Shown one piece after another: positions 52,287 through 61,736 of a DNA stretch of 64,000 bases. Source of the DNA: Arthrobacter sp. 31Y (GTDB lineage Bacteria; Actinomycetota; Actinomycetes; Actinomycetales; Micrococcaceae); contig NZ_JAFW01000001.1 of assembly GCF_000526335.1 (NCBI RefSeq), forward strand, positions 2,852,001-2,916,000. The letters are read 5' to 3'. Positions within the stretch are counted from its first letter, which is position 1, and each line of letters starts with the position of its first letter. Position numbers and translations under genes: made by a program. The notes beneath the pieces are model-generated. The model was not told where the DNA came from. It did not search any database and saw only the letters and a list, made by a program, of their open reading frames with translations.

Positions 52287-54317
52287 CTATTTGTCGTCGG
52301 ATTCCAGCTGGGGTTTGCCCACCAGAGGGATGGTTCCCGTGGGTGTTGCCCCGGCGCAATCGGAATCCGTGCACTTTTCAGCGCAATCATGCCTGGTAAC
52401 GAGGTCGAACTGAACGCCGCCGTGTTGCTCAACGCCCGTCCGGATGGCTCGTTCCACCACTGAGGTGGCCAAGCGTTTGTGCAATTGCAGGGGATCGCGG
52501 CGAAGGTCCTTGACCAAGGCGAAACAGAGCAACAGCATCACGACAACAAAGGGCAGGGCAGCCACAATGGTCACTCGTTGCAGGCCGGACAACGCTTCCG
52601 ATGGTTTATCGCCGCCGGCAAGCAGCATGACCGCTGCTACTGCGCCGGTGAGGCTTCCCCAGAAGATCACCACTCCTCGACGCGGGTGCTCGGCGCCGTT
52701 GGAGCTGAGGGATCCCATCACGATGGAGGCTGCGTCGGCACCGGTGACAAAGAAGATCGCCACCAGGACCATGGCAAGCACAATGACGGCCGCGGTAGCC
52801 CAGCCAGGCATGCCCAGATTCTTTATCAAGTCGAAGAGGGCGCCATCGAAGTTGATGGAGGGTGCGCCGTCCACCATGGTCACAAGTCCGGGAGTTCCGG
52901 CTTTGTCCGCCTCTTGCTGAACGTGGAATGCTGCGCCGCCGAAGATGCCGAACCAGATCACGCTGACCACGCTGGGCACCAGCAGCACGCCGGTGACGAA
53001 CTGGCGGATGGTGCGGCCACGGCTGATGCGGGCAATGAACATTCCCACGAAGGGCGTCCAGGAGATCCACCAGGCCCAGTAGAAGATGGTCCAGCTGGTC
53101 ATCCAACTGCGCAGGGAGTCGTCTCCCACAGCTTCAGTGCGTGAGGACATTTCAGCCAGATCCCGGGCGTAGTCACCCACGGCCGAGGGGATCAGGTTGA
53201 GGATGAACAGGGTGGGTCCGGCCACGAACACAATGAGGGCCAGGACAACGGCCAACACCATGTTGATGTTGGACAGCCATTGGATGCCGCGGCTGATGCC
53301 GGAAACAGCTGATGCTACGAAGCAGAAGGTCAGGATCGCGACGATGACCACCAAGACGGGAGTACCGATCTCACCGAGCCAGCCGTTGGACGTCATGCCG
53401 CTGCCGATCTGGAGGGCGCCGAGGCCCAGCGAGGCGGCAGTTCCGAAGAGCGTGGCGAAGATGGCCAGGATGTTGATGAACTTACCCAGGGGCCCTTCCA
53501 CCATGCGGATGCCGAAGAGCGAGGTGAACGCCGCGGAAACCAGTTGCTTGCGGCCCAGTCGGTAGGTGCCGTAGGCCATGGCGATGCCCACCACTGCGTA
53601 CATGGCCCAGGGATGCAGGGTCCAGTGGAAGATGGAGGTGGCCATGGCAGTCTGGATGGCAGCAGGTGTGCGGCCGTCCACTGTTCCCGGCGGCGGCGAG
53701 ATGTAGTGGTACAGAGGTTCGGCCACGCCGTAGAACATGAGGCCGATGCCCATGCCGGCGGCGAACATCATGGCCACCCAGGAGACAGTCCTGAACTCTG
53801 GCTTCTCGCCGTCTTTGCCCAGCGGGATGTTGCCGAACTTGCCCAGGGCAAGCCACAGGACAAAAACGACGAACAATGAGGCGAGGACCATGAAGAGCCA
53901 GCCTGTGTACTCCATGACCCAGTTCAGGGCACCTTTGGAAGTATCGGAGAGGCTGTCGCGTCCCACAAAGCCCCAGACCACGAAGGCGACGGCGATGGCG
54001 CCCGTGATCCCGAAGGTGACTTTGTCGAGGGTAAGTTTGCGGTTCCGGCGGGCCGAAACGGCCTGCTCGGTCTTGGCGTGGCGCAGCTCTTCCATGATCT
54101 GTTCGTGTTCCACAGAATCGGAAATAGGCTCTGCGCCTCCACCCTCAGCGCTGAGGGCTGCCAGGTTGGTGTCGTCGGCGGAGACGCTGATGACTGCTTC
54201 AGGGTTCTCCGCGCGGGCGGGATTGGTTGGGCTGGCTGCGCCCGGGGTGCCTGCCACGTGATCGTTGGCAGGTAATTCCTCGGGTGTCAGCGGTTTTGTG
54301 TCACTGTTTGTAGCCAT
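52287..54317 (-). CDS. BCCT-family glycine betaine transporter
   Basis: The 676-residue protein has 12 helices, a long acidic N-terminal tail of about 105 residues and a C-terminal tail of about 80. The Gly-rich motif GMGIGLMFYGVAEPLYHY on helix 3 is typical of sodium-coupled betaine importers, and the Trp-rich segment WTIFYWAWWISWTPFVGMF on helix 8 forms the trimethylammonium pocket. Long tails are the osmosensors in BetP. ATG at 54317 follows AGGACC. It may feed the betaine-degradation genes to the right. Confidence 0.9.
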   Translation of the reverse strand: MATNSDTKPLTPEELPANDHVAGTPGAASPTNPARAENPEAVISVSADDTNLAALSAEGGGAEPISDSVEHEQIMEELRHAKTEQAVSARRNRKLTLDKVTFGITGAIAVAFVVWGFVGRDSLSDTSKGALNWVMEYTGWLFMVLASLFVVFVLWLALGKFGNIPLGKDGEKPEFRTVSWVAMMFAAGMGIGLMFYGVAEPLYHYISPPPGTVDGRTPAAIQTAMATSIFHWTLHPWAMYAVVGIAMAYGTYRLGRKQLVSAAFTSLFGIRMVEGPLGKFINILAIFATLFGTAASLGLGALQIGSGMTSNGWLGEIGTPVLVVIVAILTFCFVASAVSGISRGIQWLSNINMVLAVVLALIVFVAGPTLFILNLIPSAVGDYARDLAEMSSRTEAVGDDSLRSWMTSWTIFYWAWWISWTPFVGMFIARISRGRTIRQFVTGVLLVPSVVSVIWFGIFGGAAFHVQQEADKAGTPGLVTMVDGAPSINFDGALFDLIKNLGMPGWATAAVIVLAMVLVAIFFVTGADAASIVMGSLSSNGAEHPRRGVVIFWGSLTGAVAAVMLLAGGDKPSEALSGLQRVTIVAALPFVVVMLLLCFALVKDLRRDPLQLHKRLATSVVERAIRTGVEQHGGVQFDLVTRHDCAEKCTDSDCAGATPTGTIPLVGKPQLESDDK

Positions 54318-54777
54318 GAGCGGGTCCTTTGCTCGGCGTGTCATGAGCCTGCATTTCTACGAGGCCTTGGTGAATGGACGGGTGGGAAGGTTGGGTCTTC
54401 CTCCGATCCGATGGTCATGGCGGGCCGTGGCGCCTCCCCGGGTGCGCGGTCACGGAGCGGGCAGGCGATAGGGATATTGCACCTCTTCTGGTTCGTGGGA
54501 CGGGGTCGGTTGAATCGTCGGTCCGTGCTCTGAAGGCGTGTTCCGCAGGAATCAACAACATCCGCGCTAAGCAACAGCGTGCGCTCCGTCACATTCAAAG
54601 TCAAGGGATTCACGCTCTTTAACAGCAGATTGATATATCAATTGGCTGGAAGACTGGCGTTGCGTATCATGGGCATGGTTGCGAATAGCGCGTCCAGAAA
54701 GGGTGGCCGGAGTCTAGCGACTGCCCCCGGCGAGCGTCATTCCGGCGGGTATTAAGGGTATGGCTAACGCGGTAGCG
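54318..54777. other. 460-bp region between the BCCT and IclR genes
   Basis: Both neighbours read leftward, so this holds the BCCT promoter and the end of the IclR transcript. The stretch 54625-54670 is AT-rich (TTGATATATCAATTG includes the palindrome TTGATATATCAA) and could be a promoter or operator. No gene is convincing here. Confidence 0.45.
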
Positions 54778-55584
54778 CTAGCGCTGCCTGTAGCCCATGC
54801 GGGCACTGATGGTCAGTCCGGCCTCCCGGAGGCCCTCGATGAGCCCTGGCTGTTCCTCGGGTGAGAAGCGGAACGCCGGGCCGGAGATGCTGACGGCGGC
54901 AATGACGCTGCCCGCGTGGTTGAAGATGGGCACGGCGATAGCAGTCAGGCCGATTTCAAACTCTTCGTGGACTGTGGCGTACCCGTTCCGGGCAACGTCC
55001 AGCAGCTGCTTCTCCAGCTCCCCGCGGTTTGTCACGGTTCGTGGCGTGCGTGCAGGCAAACCCACTGCCTTGAAGACCTGGGTTCGTTCATCCGCGGTCA
55101 GGGCGGCGAGAAGGACCTTGCCGCTGGAGGTGGCATGAAGCGGCGTCAAACTACCCACCCAGTCGTAAGTGGCCAGCGTGGAGGGTCCCATCGCCTGGTC
55201 CACGTTGACGGCATAGTTGGACCGCAGGACGGCAAGGTTGACCGTCTCCTTGTACTCGGCAGCCAGCCCCTCCAACACCTGGCGCGCCTCATGGACCACG
55301 CTAAGCCTGCCTGGAATGGACGATGCGAGGCGGAGGATCCCAAAGCCCAGCTGGTACTTGCCGCGCTCACTGTTTTGCCGGACGATGTCGCGGTTGACCA
55401 AGGAGCCCACCAGCCTGGACACGGTGGATTTGTGGATGCCCATTTCTTCGGCGATTTCACTCACTCCGGCGTCGCCTTCGCGGGCGAGGATCTCAAGGAT
55501 CTGGAGCGCACGGTCCACTGATTGGACGCCGCCGCCTTGGGCGTCCGCGTCCTTATCGATGTCCGGGTTATTCCGTGCGGCCAT
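54778..55584 (-). CDS. IclR-family regulator of the betaine/C1 genes
   Basis: The 268-residue protein has a winged helix at about 22-80 (SVDRALQILEILAREGDAGV, then EMGIHKSTVSRLVG) and the effector domain at about 95-255 (PLHATSSGKVLLAALTADER). ATG at 55584 begins MAARNNPDID; upstream in-frame residues are not conserved-looking. It lies between moeA and the BCCT gene on the same strand. Control of glycine betaine use is inferred from neighbours. Confidence 0.85.
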   Translation of the reverse strand: MAARNNPDIDKDADAQGGGVQSVDRALQILEILAREGDAGVSEIAEEMGIHKSTVSRLVGSLVNRDIVRQNSERGKYQLGFGILRLASSIPGRLSVVHEARQVLEGLAAEYKETVNLAVLRSNYAVNVDQAMGPSTLATYDWVGSLTPLHATSSGKVLLAALTADERTQVFKAVGLPARTPRTVTNRGELEKQLLDVARNGYATVHEEFEIGLTAIAVPIFNHAGSVIAAVSISGPAFRFSPEEQPGLIEGLREAGLTISARMGYRQR

Positions 55585-55712
55585 GATGCCTCGTGTCGTT
55601 GTCCAGGCAGGCCGCCCTGACTGGGTAGCGAGTCCGGCCTGCACGCTCGTCTGTCCCTCATCCTAGACGGAGTTTCGCACGGCCCCTTTCACCTCAGGCA
55701 GACTGGCATGGG

Positions 55713-56978
55713 TTACCCCCACGGCAGCGGCAGGACGGAAACGGGCGACCCGGCGGCCACACCTTCAGGAGGCACAGCCATGTAAGCATTTGCCCAAGCA
55801 AGCCCGCGCATCATGCCCGGACCCGTGTGGGAAGCGGGGAACGCGAGCTCGTGGACCAAAGTGCAGGGCATGAGCCGTGTACGCCCTGGGTCGGGTTCGA
55901 CGTCGGCCCCGGACGTCATGAGGCGGGCCTCGCGGAGAGGCCCGTTTCCCAAGCCCGCCAGCAGGGGCTCCCCGAGGGTCATGAGTGCCATCATGGCGGC
56001 CAGCGGATTTCCCGGAAGCCCGATGATGAAACGGCCATCAGGAAGTTCTGCCAGCACTGCCGGATGGCCCGGACGCATGGCAACCCCGTCCAGCAGGAGC
56101 CCGCCGCCGAGTGCCGCAACGGCATCGCGGAAGTGGTCCGTGCCGGATTTCCCCGTTCCTCCGGTGGTGACAGTCACGTCCGGACGCGCGCCTCCGGGCG
56201 GGCCGTCCAGCGCTGCCATCCACTCCTCATACGAGTCGCCAATCCTTTGCTGGCCAACGGGCTCCCCGCCCAGTTGCGAAATGACGGTATCCAGCTGCGG
56301 GCCGAACGCGTCGCGGACCTGCCCCGGTGCAGGCTCACCTGAGGTGACTACTTCGGAACCGGTAAGTACGACGGCGACCCTCGGCTTGCGCTGTATCCGC
56401 ACGTGGTCGTGGCCCGCCACAGCGGCCAGGGCAATGTGGGCCGGGTTAAGAAGGGTGCCGGCGGGTATGAGGACATCGCCGGCTGTGGCTTCTTCTCCGG
56501 CCGGGCGAATATGGCGGCCGGGAAGAGTCTCGCCTGGCCTTGAATCGTGTCTGAGTGAGACGTGCCCGTCCTCGGAGACGTAGCCGCTTTCCTTGCGCAG
56601 TACTGCCGTGGCTCCGGTGGGAACGAGCCCACCGGTGGCGATTACGCTCGCTTCGCCCGCGGCGAGCGGACGTCCCGCCGTCGTCATCACCCACGGTCCG
56701 TCGCCGTCGCCGTTGACAGCCCAGCCGTCCATGGCAGATGACGCATAGTGGGGCAGATCTTGCTGCGCGACGACGGGGGTGCTCAGGGTGCCGCCGATTG
56801 CATCGCGGAGGGTAACCCGGGACGACGGGAGCGGCCTGGCACACTGGTAGGCCAGCTGCCGCGCTTCGGCCCAGGTGGGTGCGTGCGGACGTTCCTTGCC
56901 CACAGTGGACTTACCCGCAGTGGACTTGCGCACAGCGGACCCAGCGTCGGAGTTAGTGAAGATTGCTTGTGCAAGCAT
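55713..56978 (-). CDS. moeA: Molybdopterin molybdenumtransferase
   Basis: The 421-residue protein is MoeA, which inserts molybdate into adenylated molybdopterin. It has PHYASSAMDGWAVNGDGDG near the N-terminus, the GTGKSGTDHFRDA (TTGG) substrate motif and the C-terminal RFIIGLPGNPLAAMMAL. The first 30 residues are an unusual Lys/Ser/Thr-rich extension (KSTAGKSTVGKE). A Moco enzyme in this cluster, the formate-dehydrogenase-like protein, explains its place. Confidence 0.93.
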   Translation of the reverse strand: MLAQAIFTNSDAGSAVRKSTAGKSTVGKERPHAPTWAEARQLAYQCARPLPSSRVTLRDAIGGTLSTPVVAQQDLPHYASSAMDGWAVNGDGDGPWVMTTAGRPLAAGEASVIATGGLVPTGATAVLRKESGYVSEDGHVSLRHDSRPGETLPGRHIRPAGEEATAGDVLIPAGTLLNPAHIALAAVAGHDHVRIQRKPRVAVVLTGSEVVTSGEPAPGQVRDAFGPQLDTVISQLGGEPVGQQRIGDSYEEWMAALDGPPGGARPDVTVTTGGTGKSGTDHFRDAVAALGGGLLLDGVAMRPGHPAVLAELPDGRFIIGLPGNPLAAMMALMTLGEPLLAGLGNGPLREARLMTSGADVEPDPGRTRLMPCTLVHELAFPASHTGPGMMRGLAWANAYMAVPPEGVAAGSPVSVLPLPWG

Positions 56979-57007
56979 GAGGCCCGCTTCCTGGGAGGTG
57001 TAACGCA

Positions 57008-57062
57008 GATACCGGGGACTGCACGGCCTTCCCGTAATTCTTGCCGCGCAGTCCCCGGTATC
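57008..57062. terminator. Hairpin between fdhA and moeA
   Basis: A perfect 15-bp stem, GATACCGGGGACTGC with its complement (57008-57022 and 57048-57062), encloses a 25-base loop that adds a further short GGC/GCC pairing. It lies 45 bp after the fdhA stop on the minus strand. No T tract follows. Confidence 0.6.
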
Positions 57063-57106
57063 AGTTGGTGCGTACTGAACCGGACTGGTAGTAGCTCCGA
57101 GCTGTA

Positions 57107-58324
57107 TTAGCCCTTCACGTAGCCGTTGGGGTTCAGCACGAACTTTGTTGCCGATCCGGCGTCGAATTCGGCGTAGCCACGCGGAGCATCCTCGAGGGGG
57201 ATGGCCTTGGCGTTGACGGCCTTGGCGATCTGTACCTTGTCATGGAGGATGGCCATCATCAGCTGACGGTTGTACTTCATGACAGGGCACTGCCCGGTGG
57301 TGAAGGACAAGGACTTCGCCCAGCCGGTACCAAGGGACAGCGAGAGGGAGCCGTGCTTGGCTGCCTCGTCGATTCCACCCGGATCGCCGGTGACGTAGAG
57401 ACCCGGGATGCCCAGGGATCCGCCCGCGGCAGTGATGTCCATGAGGGAGTTCAGTACGGTGGCAGGAGCTTCGTGGGAGGCATCCTTGCCGTGGCCGCGG
57501 GCTTCGAAGCCAACAGCGTCCACGCCGCAATCCACTTCCGGAACGCCAAGTATCTGTGCGATCTGCTCCTTGGGATCGCCGTTGGACACGTTGACGGTTT
57601 CGCAGCCGAAGGAGCGCGCCTGCGCCAGCCGGTCCTCGTTCATGTCGCCCACAATCACGACGGCGGCGCCCAGCAGTTGCGCGCCCACGGCGGCAGCAAG
57701 GCCCACGGGCCCGGCACCTGCGACGTAAACCGTGGATCCGACGCCCACGCCGGCAGTGACGGCGCCGTGGAAGCCAGTGGGGAAAATGTCCGAGAGCATG
57801 GTCAAGTCCATGATCTTTTCCAGTGCCTGATCGCGGTCCGGGAAACGCAGCAGGTTCCAGTCGGCGTAGGGAACCAGCACGAACTCGGCCTGTCCGCCTA
57901 CCCAGCCGCCCATGTCAACGTAGCCGTAGGCGCTGCCGGGGCGGTCAGGGTTGACGTTGAGGCAAATGCCGGTCTTCTGTTCCTTACAGTTCCGGCAGCG
58001 GCCGCAGGAGATGTTGAACGGGACCGAGACGATGTCACCTACCTTGATGAACTCGACGTCGGGTCCCACTTCCACCACTTCGCCGGTGATTTCGTGGCCG
58101 AGGACCAGGTCCTTCGGAGCCGTGGTGCGGCCGCGGACCATGTGCTGGTCCGAACCGCAGATGTTGGTGGTCACCGTCCGGAGGATCGCGCCGTGCGGCA
58201 CCTTCCGGCCGACGTTGGCAGGGTTGACGCCTGGTCCGTCTTTAAGCTCAAACGTTGGGTAGTCAGTGTCAATGATCTCAACGACACCGGGTTCCTTGTA
58301 GGCGACTGCTCTGTTTCCTGACAT
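57107..58324 (-). CDS. fdhA: Glutathione-independent formaldehyde dehydrogenase
   Basis: The 405-residue zinc medium-chain dehydrogenase has the catalytic zinc ligands in TNICGSDQHMVRG and LGHEITGEVVEVG. The structural zinc quartet is CGRCRNCKEQKTGIC, and the NAD site is VYVAGAGPVGLAAAVGAQLL. It oxidises formaldehyde to formate without a thiol cofactor. ATG at 58324 follows GGGAG; the GTG at 58330 overlaps that site and is unlikely. Formaldehyde released by sarcosine or dimethylglycine oxidation is the expected substrate. Confidence 0.9.
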   Translation of the reverse strand: MSGNRAVAYKEPGVVEIIDTDYPTFELKDGPGVNPANVGRKVPHGAILRTVTTNICGSDQHMVRGRTTAPKDLVLGHEITGEVVEVGPDVEFIKVGDIVSVPFNISCGRCRNCKEQKTGICLNVNPDRPGSAYGYVDMGGWVGGQAEFVLVPYADWNLLRFPDRDQALEKIMDLTMLSDIFPTGFHGAVTAGVGVGSTVYVAGAGPVGLAAAVGAQLLGAAVVIVGDMNEDRLAQARSFGCETVNVSNGDPKEQIAQILGVPEVDCGVDAVGFEARGHGKDASHEAPATVLNSLMDITAAGGSLGIPGLYVTGDPGGIDEAAKHGSLSLSLGTGWAKSLSFTTGQCPVMKYNRQLMMAILHDKVQIAKAVNAKAIPLEDAPRGYAEFDAGSATKFVLNPNGYVKG

Positions 58325-58376
58325 GGTCACTCCCTATTCTTTGGCTGTTACTGAAAAATGCTGCCCAATGGACCGA

Positions 58377-58432
58377 AAACGGTGCTTCGATGAGGAAATA
58401 CCTCCCCAGGTTTCAGGCACCGAAGCACCTTT
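58377..58432 (-). terminator. Terminator hairpin after the formate-dehydrogenase-like gene
   Basis: On the minus strand a stem GGTGCTTCG/CGAAGCACC (with AAA before and TTTT after) encloses a loop of about 31 bases. It lies 55 bp past the stop at 58487 and upstream of fdhA. It likely ends or thins the transcript from dmgO to the formate-dehydrogenase-like gene. Confidence 0.65.
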
Positions 58433-58486
58433 CACGGCCCACTGGACGGGTGGAAAAACTGGACGGATGGAAATCTTGTTCTGGAT

Positions 58487-60805
58487 CTAGGCTTTCTCCA
58501 ACCGGATGATCACCGACTTCGAGGTGGGCGTTCCACTGGTATCGGCCACGGAATCCAAAGGCACCAGGACGTTGGTTTCCGGGTAGTACGCGGCGGCGCA
58601 CCCCTTGGGCGTCGAGTACGAGACGATGCGGAAGTCCTCAGCCTTCCGATCAACGCCTTGGAACTCGGAAATCAGGTGGACCATGTCGCCGTCGGAAAAT
58701 CCCAGCTCGGTGATGTCGTCAGCGTTGATGAGCACCACGCGCCGGCCACCATGGATGCCGCGGTAGCGGTCGTCCTTGCCATAGATGGTGGTGTTGTACT
58801 GGTCATGTGAGCGCAGGGTCTGCAGGACCAACCGGCCGGGCGGGATCTTGATGAACTCCAGCTCGTTGCCCGTGAAGTGTGCTTTCCCGGACGCGGTGTC
58901 GAACTTCCTGGCGTCGCGTGGCGGGTGGGGCAGCACGAAGCCGCCGGGGTGCTGGATCCGTGCTTCGAAATCCTCGAAGCCGTCAAAGACGGCCTCAATA
59001 TGCTTCCGAATCAACGTGTAGTCGTCCCTCATGGCGAGCCAGCCAGCCTGCGGCGTGTTGGGCAGGCGTTGATGGCCATTCTTGAACAGCCTGTCTGCAA
59101 GGTTGCAGACGATCGCCACTTCCGAGTGGAGATGGTCGCTTGCAGGCTTGAGGCGTCCGCGGGATGCGTGGACGGCGCTCATGGAGTCTTCCACGGTGAC
59201 CCGCTGATCGCCGGTGCGCTGGGTGTCCTTCTCGGTGCGTCCGAGGGTGGGAAGGATCAGCGCCCGGCGCCCTGTGGACAGGTGCGAGTGGTTCAGTTTG
59301 GTGGAGATCTGGACGCTCAACCGGGTGTTGGCCAAAGCCAGTTCTGTGACGTCGGAATCAGGGGCAGCCCGGACAAAGTTGCCACCCATGCCCATGAAGA
59401 AACGGACTTTCCCGTCCCGCATGGCGCGGATGGCTGCCACGGTGTCAAAGCCGTGCTCACGGGGAGAGCGGAACTCGAATTCCTGGTCCAGGCGGTCATG
59501 GAACGTCTCCGGCATCTTTTCAAAGATGCCCATGGTGCGGTCGCCCTGGACGTTGGAGTGGCCGCGCACAGGGCAGACGCCGGCTCCGGGCTTGCCGATG
59601 TTGCCTTGAAGCAGCAGGACGTTGACCACATCGCGGAGGGTGGGCACGGAATGCTTGTGCTGGGTCAGTCCCATGGCCCAGCACACGATGGTGGCGCTGG
59701 AGGCGAGGAGCCGCTCACCGGTGGAATGGATCTGTTCCAGGGTGAGGCCGGTTGCCTCCACAATGTCGTCCCACTCCACCTTCTCCAGGAAACGCAGGTA
59801 GTCGTTAAGGCCCACGGTGTGGTTGTTAATGAAGTCATGGTCCAGGACCGTCTGCAGGCCCGGGGTGTTCCGCCCGGCAGCTTCGGCTTCCAGCAGGTAC
59901 TTGCCCAGGCCTTGGAAGAGGGCCTGATCCCCACCGGCCCGGATCTGCAGGAAGTCATCCGTCAGCTGGGTCCCCTGAATCATGCCGGCCACGTGCTGTG
60001 GGTTTTCAAAGTGCAGGAGCCCGGCTTCGGGAAGAGGGTTCACGGACACGATGATCGCGCCGTTCTTCTTCGCCTTTTCCAAGGCACTGAGCATGCGCGG
60101 GTGGTTGGTGCCGGGATTCTGGCCGGCCACGAAGATCAGCGATGCCGTCTCCAAGTCGGTCAGGCTGACAGATCCTTTGCCGATGCCAATGGTTTCCACC
60201 AGCGCCGAGCCGGAGGACTCGTGGCACATGTTGGAGCAGTCCGGGAGATTGTTGGTACCCAGGCCGCGAACCAAGAGCTGGTACACGAACGCTGCTTCAT
60301 TGGAGGTCCGGCCGGAGGTGTAGAAAACCGCTTGATCGGGGTGTTCCAGGCCCCGCAGTTCCTCGGCCATGAGGTCATAGGCTTCGTCCCAGTCAATGGC
60401 CCTGTAGTGGGTAGCGCCTTCATCGAGGAACATCGGGTGGGTGATCCGGCCTTGCTGGCCCAGCCAGAAGTCATCGCGGGTTTTGAGCTCAGCAATGGAG
60501 TGTTGGGCAAAGAACTCCGGCGTGACGCGGCGACGCGTGCCTTCCTCGGCTACTGCCTTGGCGCCGTTCTCGCAGAACTCTGCCGCATTACGCTTTTCAT
60601 GCTCGGGCCAGGCGCATCCCATACAGTCGAACCCGTCCAGCTGATTCACAGCTAGAAGGGTCTGAACGCTTCGCAGCGGTCCCATCTGTTCCAGCGAAAT
60701 TTTCAGGGCGTTGGCAACAGCGGGGATGCCTACGGCCTTGGTCTTGGGTTTGGTGACGGTCAGCTTTGACTCGTCAATGTTCTCGCGTGGAGCTTTGGAA
60801 TGCAT
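58487..60805 (-). CDS. FdhF/YdeP-family molybdopterin oxidoreductase (formate-dehydrogenase-like)
   Basis: The 772-residue protein has the molybdopterin-binding domains of this superfamily. The N-terminus reads LDGFDCMGCAWPEHEKRNAA, which holds only two Cys of an iron-sulphur site. The probable molybdenum ligand is Cys in CSNMCHESSGSALVETIG. The final dinucleotide-binding region has VHLISEFQG and KGCAAAYYPETNVLVPLD. It probably oxidises formate from the C1 pathway to CO2, using Moco from the nearby moeA. YdeP itself serves acid resistance, so the reaction is not certain. Confidence 0.85.
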   Translation of the reverse strand: MHSKAPRENIDESKLTVTKPKTKAVGIPAVANALKISLEQMGPLRSVQTLLAVNQLDGFDCMGCAWPEHEKRNAAEFCENGAKAVAEEGTRRRVTPEFFAQHSIAELKTRDDFWLGQQGRITHPMFLDEGATHYRAIDWDEAYDLMAEELRGLEHPDQAVFYTSGRTSNEAAFVYQLLVRGLGTNNLPDCSNMCHESSGSALVETIGIGKGSVSLTDLETASLIFVAGQNPGTNHPRMLSALEKAKKNGAIIVSVNPLPEAGLLHFENPQHVAGMIQGTQLTDDFLQIRAGGDQALFQGLGKYLLEAEAAGRNTPGLQTVLDHDFINNHTVGLNDYLRFLEKVEWDDIVEATGLTLEQIHSTGERLLASSATIVCWAMGLTQHKHSVPTLRDVVNVLLLQGNIGKPGAGVCPVRGHSNVQGDRTMGIFEKMPETFHDRLDQEFEFRSPREHGFDTVAAIRAMRDGKVRFFMGMGGNFVRAAPDSDVTELALANTRLSVQISTKLNHSHLSTGRRALILPTLGRTEKDTQRTGDQRVTVEDSMSAVHASRGRLKPASDHLHSEVAIVCNLADRLFKNGHQRLPNTPQAGWLAMRDDYTLIRKHIEAVFDGFEDFEARIQHPGGFVLPHPPRDARKFDTASGKAHFTGNELEFIKIPPGRLVLQTLRSHDQYNTTIYGKDDRYRGIHGGRRVVLINADDITELGFSDGDMVHLISEFQGVDRKAEDFRIVSYSTPKGCAAAYYPETNVLVPLDSVADTSGTPTSKSVIIRLEKA

Positions 60806-60815
60806 GGGAACCCCT

Positions 60816-61736
60816 TCAGATCCGGGAAGTGGAAGCAGCGAGCAGCGTGGTTCGGGACTGCTGCCGCGCGGCTTCCACGGTGTGCAGCAGCAGGAGCGCA
60901 GTGGTCACTGATCCTACGCCGCCCGGGACAGGACTCAACCCTGCCGCTACGCCGGTGACGCTGGCCTCGTCAACGTCTCCCACCAGGGAACCGTCGGCTA
61001 GGACGTTCGTGCCGACGTCGATCACCACCGCCTCCGGCGAGATGTGGCTGCCCTTCAGCAACCCGGTCCGCCCGGCGGCAACCACCACGACGTCGGCAGG
61101 CTGGGTGTAGCGTTCCAGCGGACCGGATTTGGAATGGCAGACAGTAACAGTGGCATCCCTGGCGAGGAGGAGCAGGGACAGCGGTTTGCCCACCACGGCG
61201 GAACGCCCGACGACGGCCACGTTCCGTCCTGCGACCGGGATCTGGAAATGGTCCAGCAACTCCACCACGGCCCGGGCAGTAGCGGGGGCGAAGGCGGGCT
61301 GCCCCACAGCCAAGCGGCCGAAGCTGAGGGGGTTGGCGCCGTCGATGTCCTTTTCCGGAGCGATGAGGCCAACCAGCCGGTCAGCGCGGACGGTGGCCGG
61401 CAGGGGAGTCTGGAGGATGATGCCGTGAACAGTTGGTTCCGCGCTGAGATCCGCCAGGACACTGGCCAGAACCTGTTCGGTGGCGTCGTGGCCTAGATCG
61501 ATGATCCTGCAGCCGATACCTGCACGCCCGGCGGCACGCTCAATGGATCGGACGTACCAGTGCGTGGATTGATCGTCCGTTGCAACAACAACAGCCAGGA
61601 CTGGCCGGAGGCCCTCATCCTCCAGAAGGGTGGACTCCTCCTGGGCACGCTGCTGGATGAGGGCAGCGAGCGGCTTGCCGGAAAGAACGGCGGTGTCACT
61701 GCGAACTTCGGTGTTACTGCGGACTTCAGTGCTCAT
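60816..61736 (-). CDS. folD: FolD-type methylene-tetrahydrofolate dehydrogenase, cyclohydrolase Lys missing
   Basis: The 306-residue protein has the FolD folate site VHGIILQTPLPATVRAD and APEKDIDGANPLSFGRLAVG, and the NADP site GRNVAVVGRSAVVGKPLSLL. In FolD proteins a Tyr-xxx-Lys pair catalyses cyclohydrolysis; here the stretch is WYVRSIERAAG, with Tyr kept and Ile where Lys should be. This suggests an active dehydrogenase without cyclohydrolase. The next gene upstream, overlapping as ATGA, is an FchA-like cyclohydrolase. Confidence 0.88.
   Translation of the reverse strand: MSTEVRSNTEVRSDTAVLSGKPLAALIQQRAQEESTLLEDEGLRPVLAVVVATDDQSTHWYVRSIERAAGRAGIGCRIIDLGHDATEQVLASVLADLSAEPTVHGIILQTPLPATVRADRLVGLIAPEKDIDGANPLSFGRLAVGQPAFAPATARAVVELLDHFQIPVAGRNVAVVGRSAVVGKPLSLLLLARDATVTVCHSKSGPLERYTQPADVVVVAAGRTGLLKGSHISPEAVVIDVGTNVLADGSLVGDVDEASVTGVAAGLSPVPGGVGSVTTALLLLHTVEAARQQSRTTLLAASTSRI

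Noticed and set aside
58877..60655. A 592-residue plus-strand open frame
   Set aside because: It is antisense to the molybdopterin oxidoreductase, which has well-defined motifs on the other strand.
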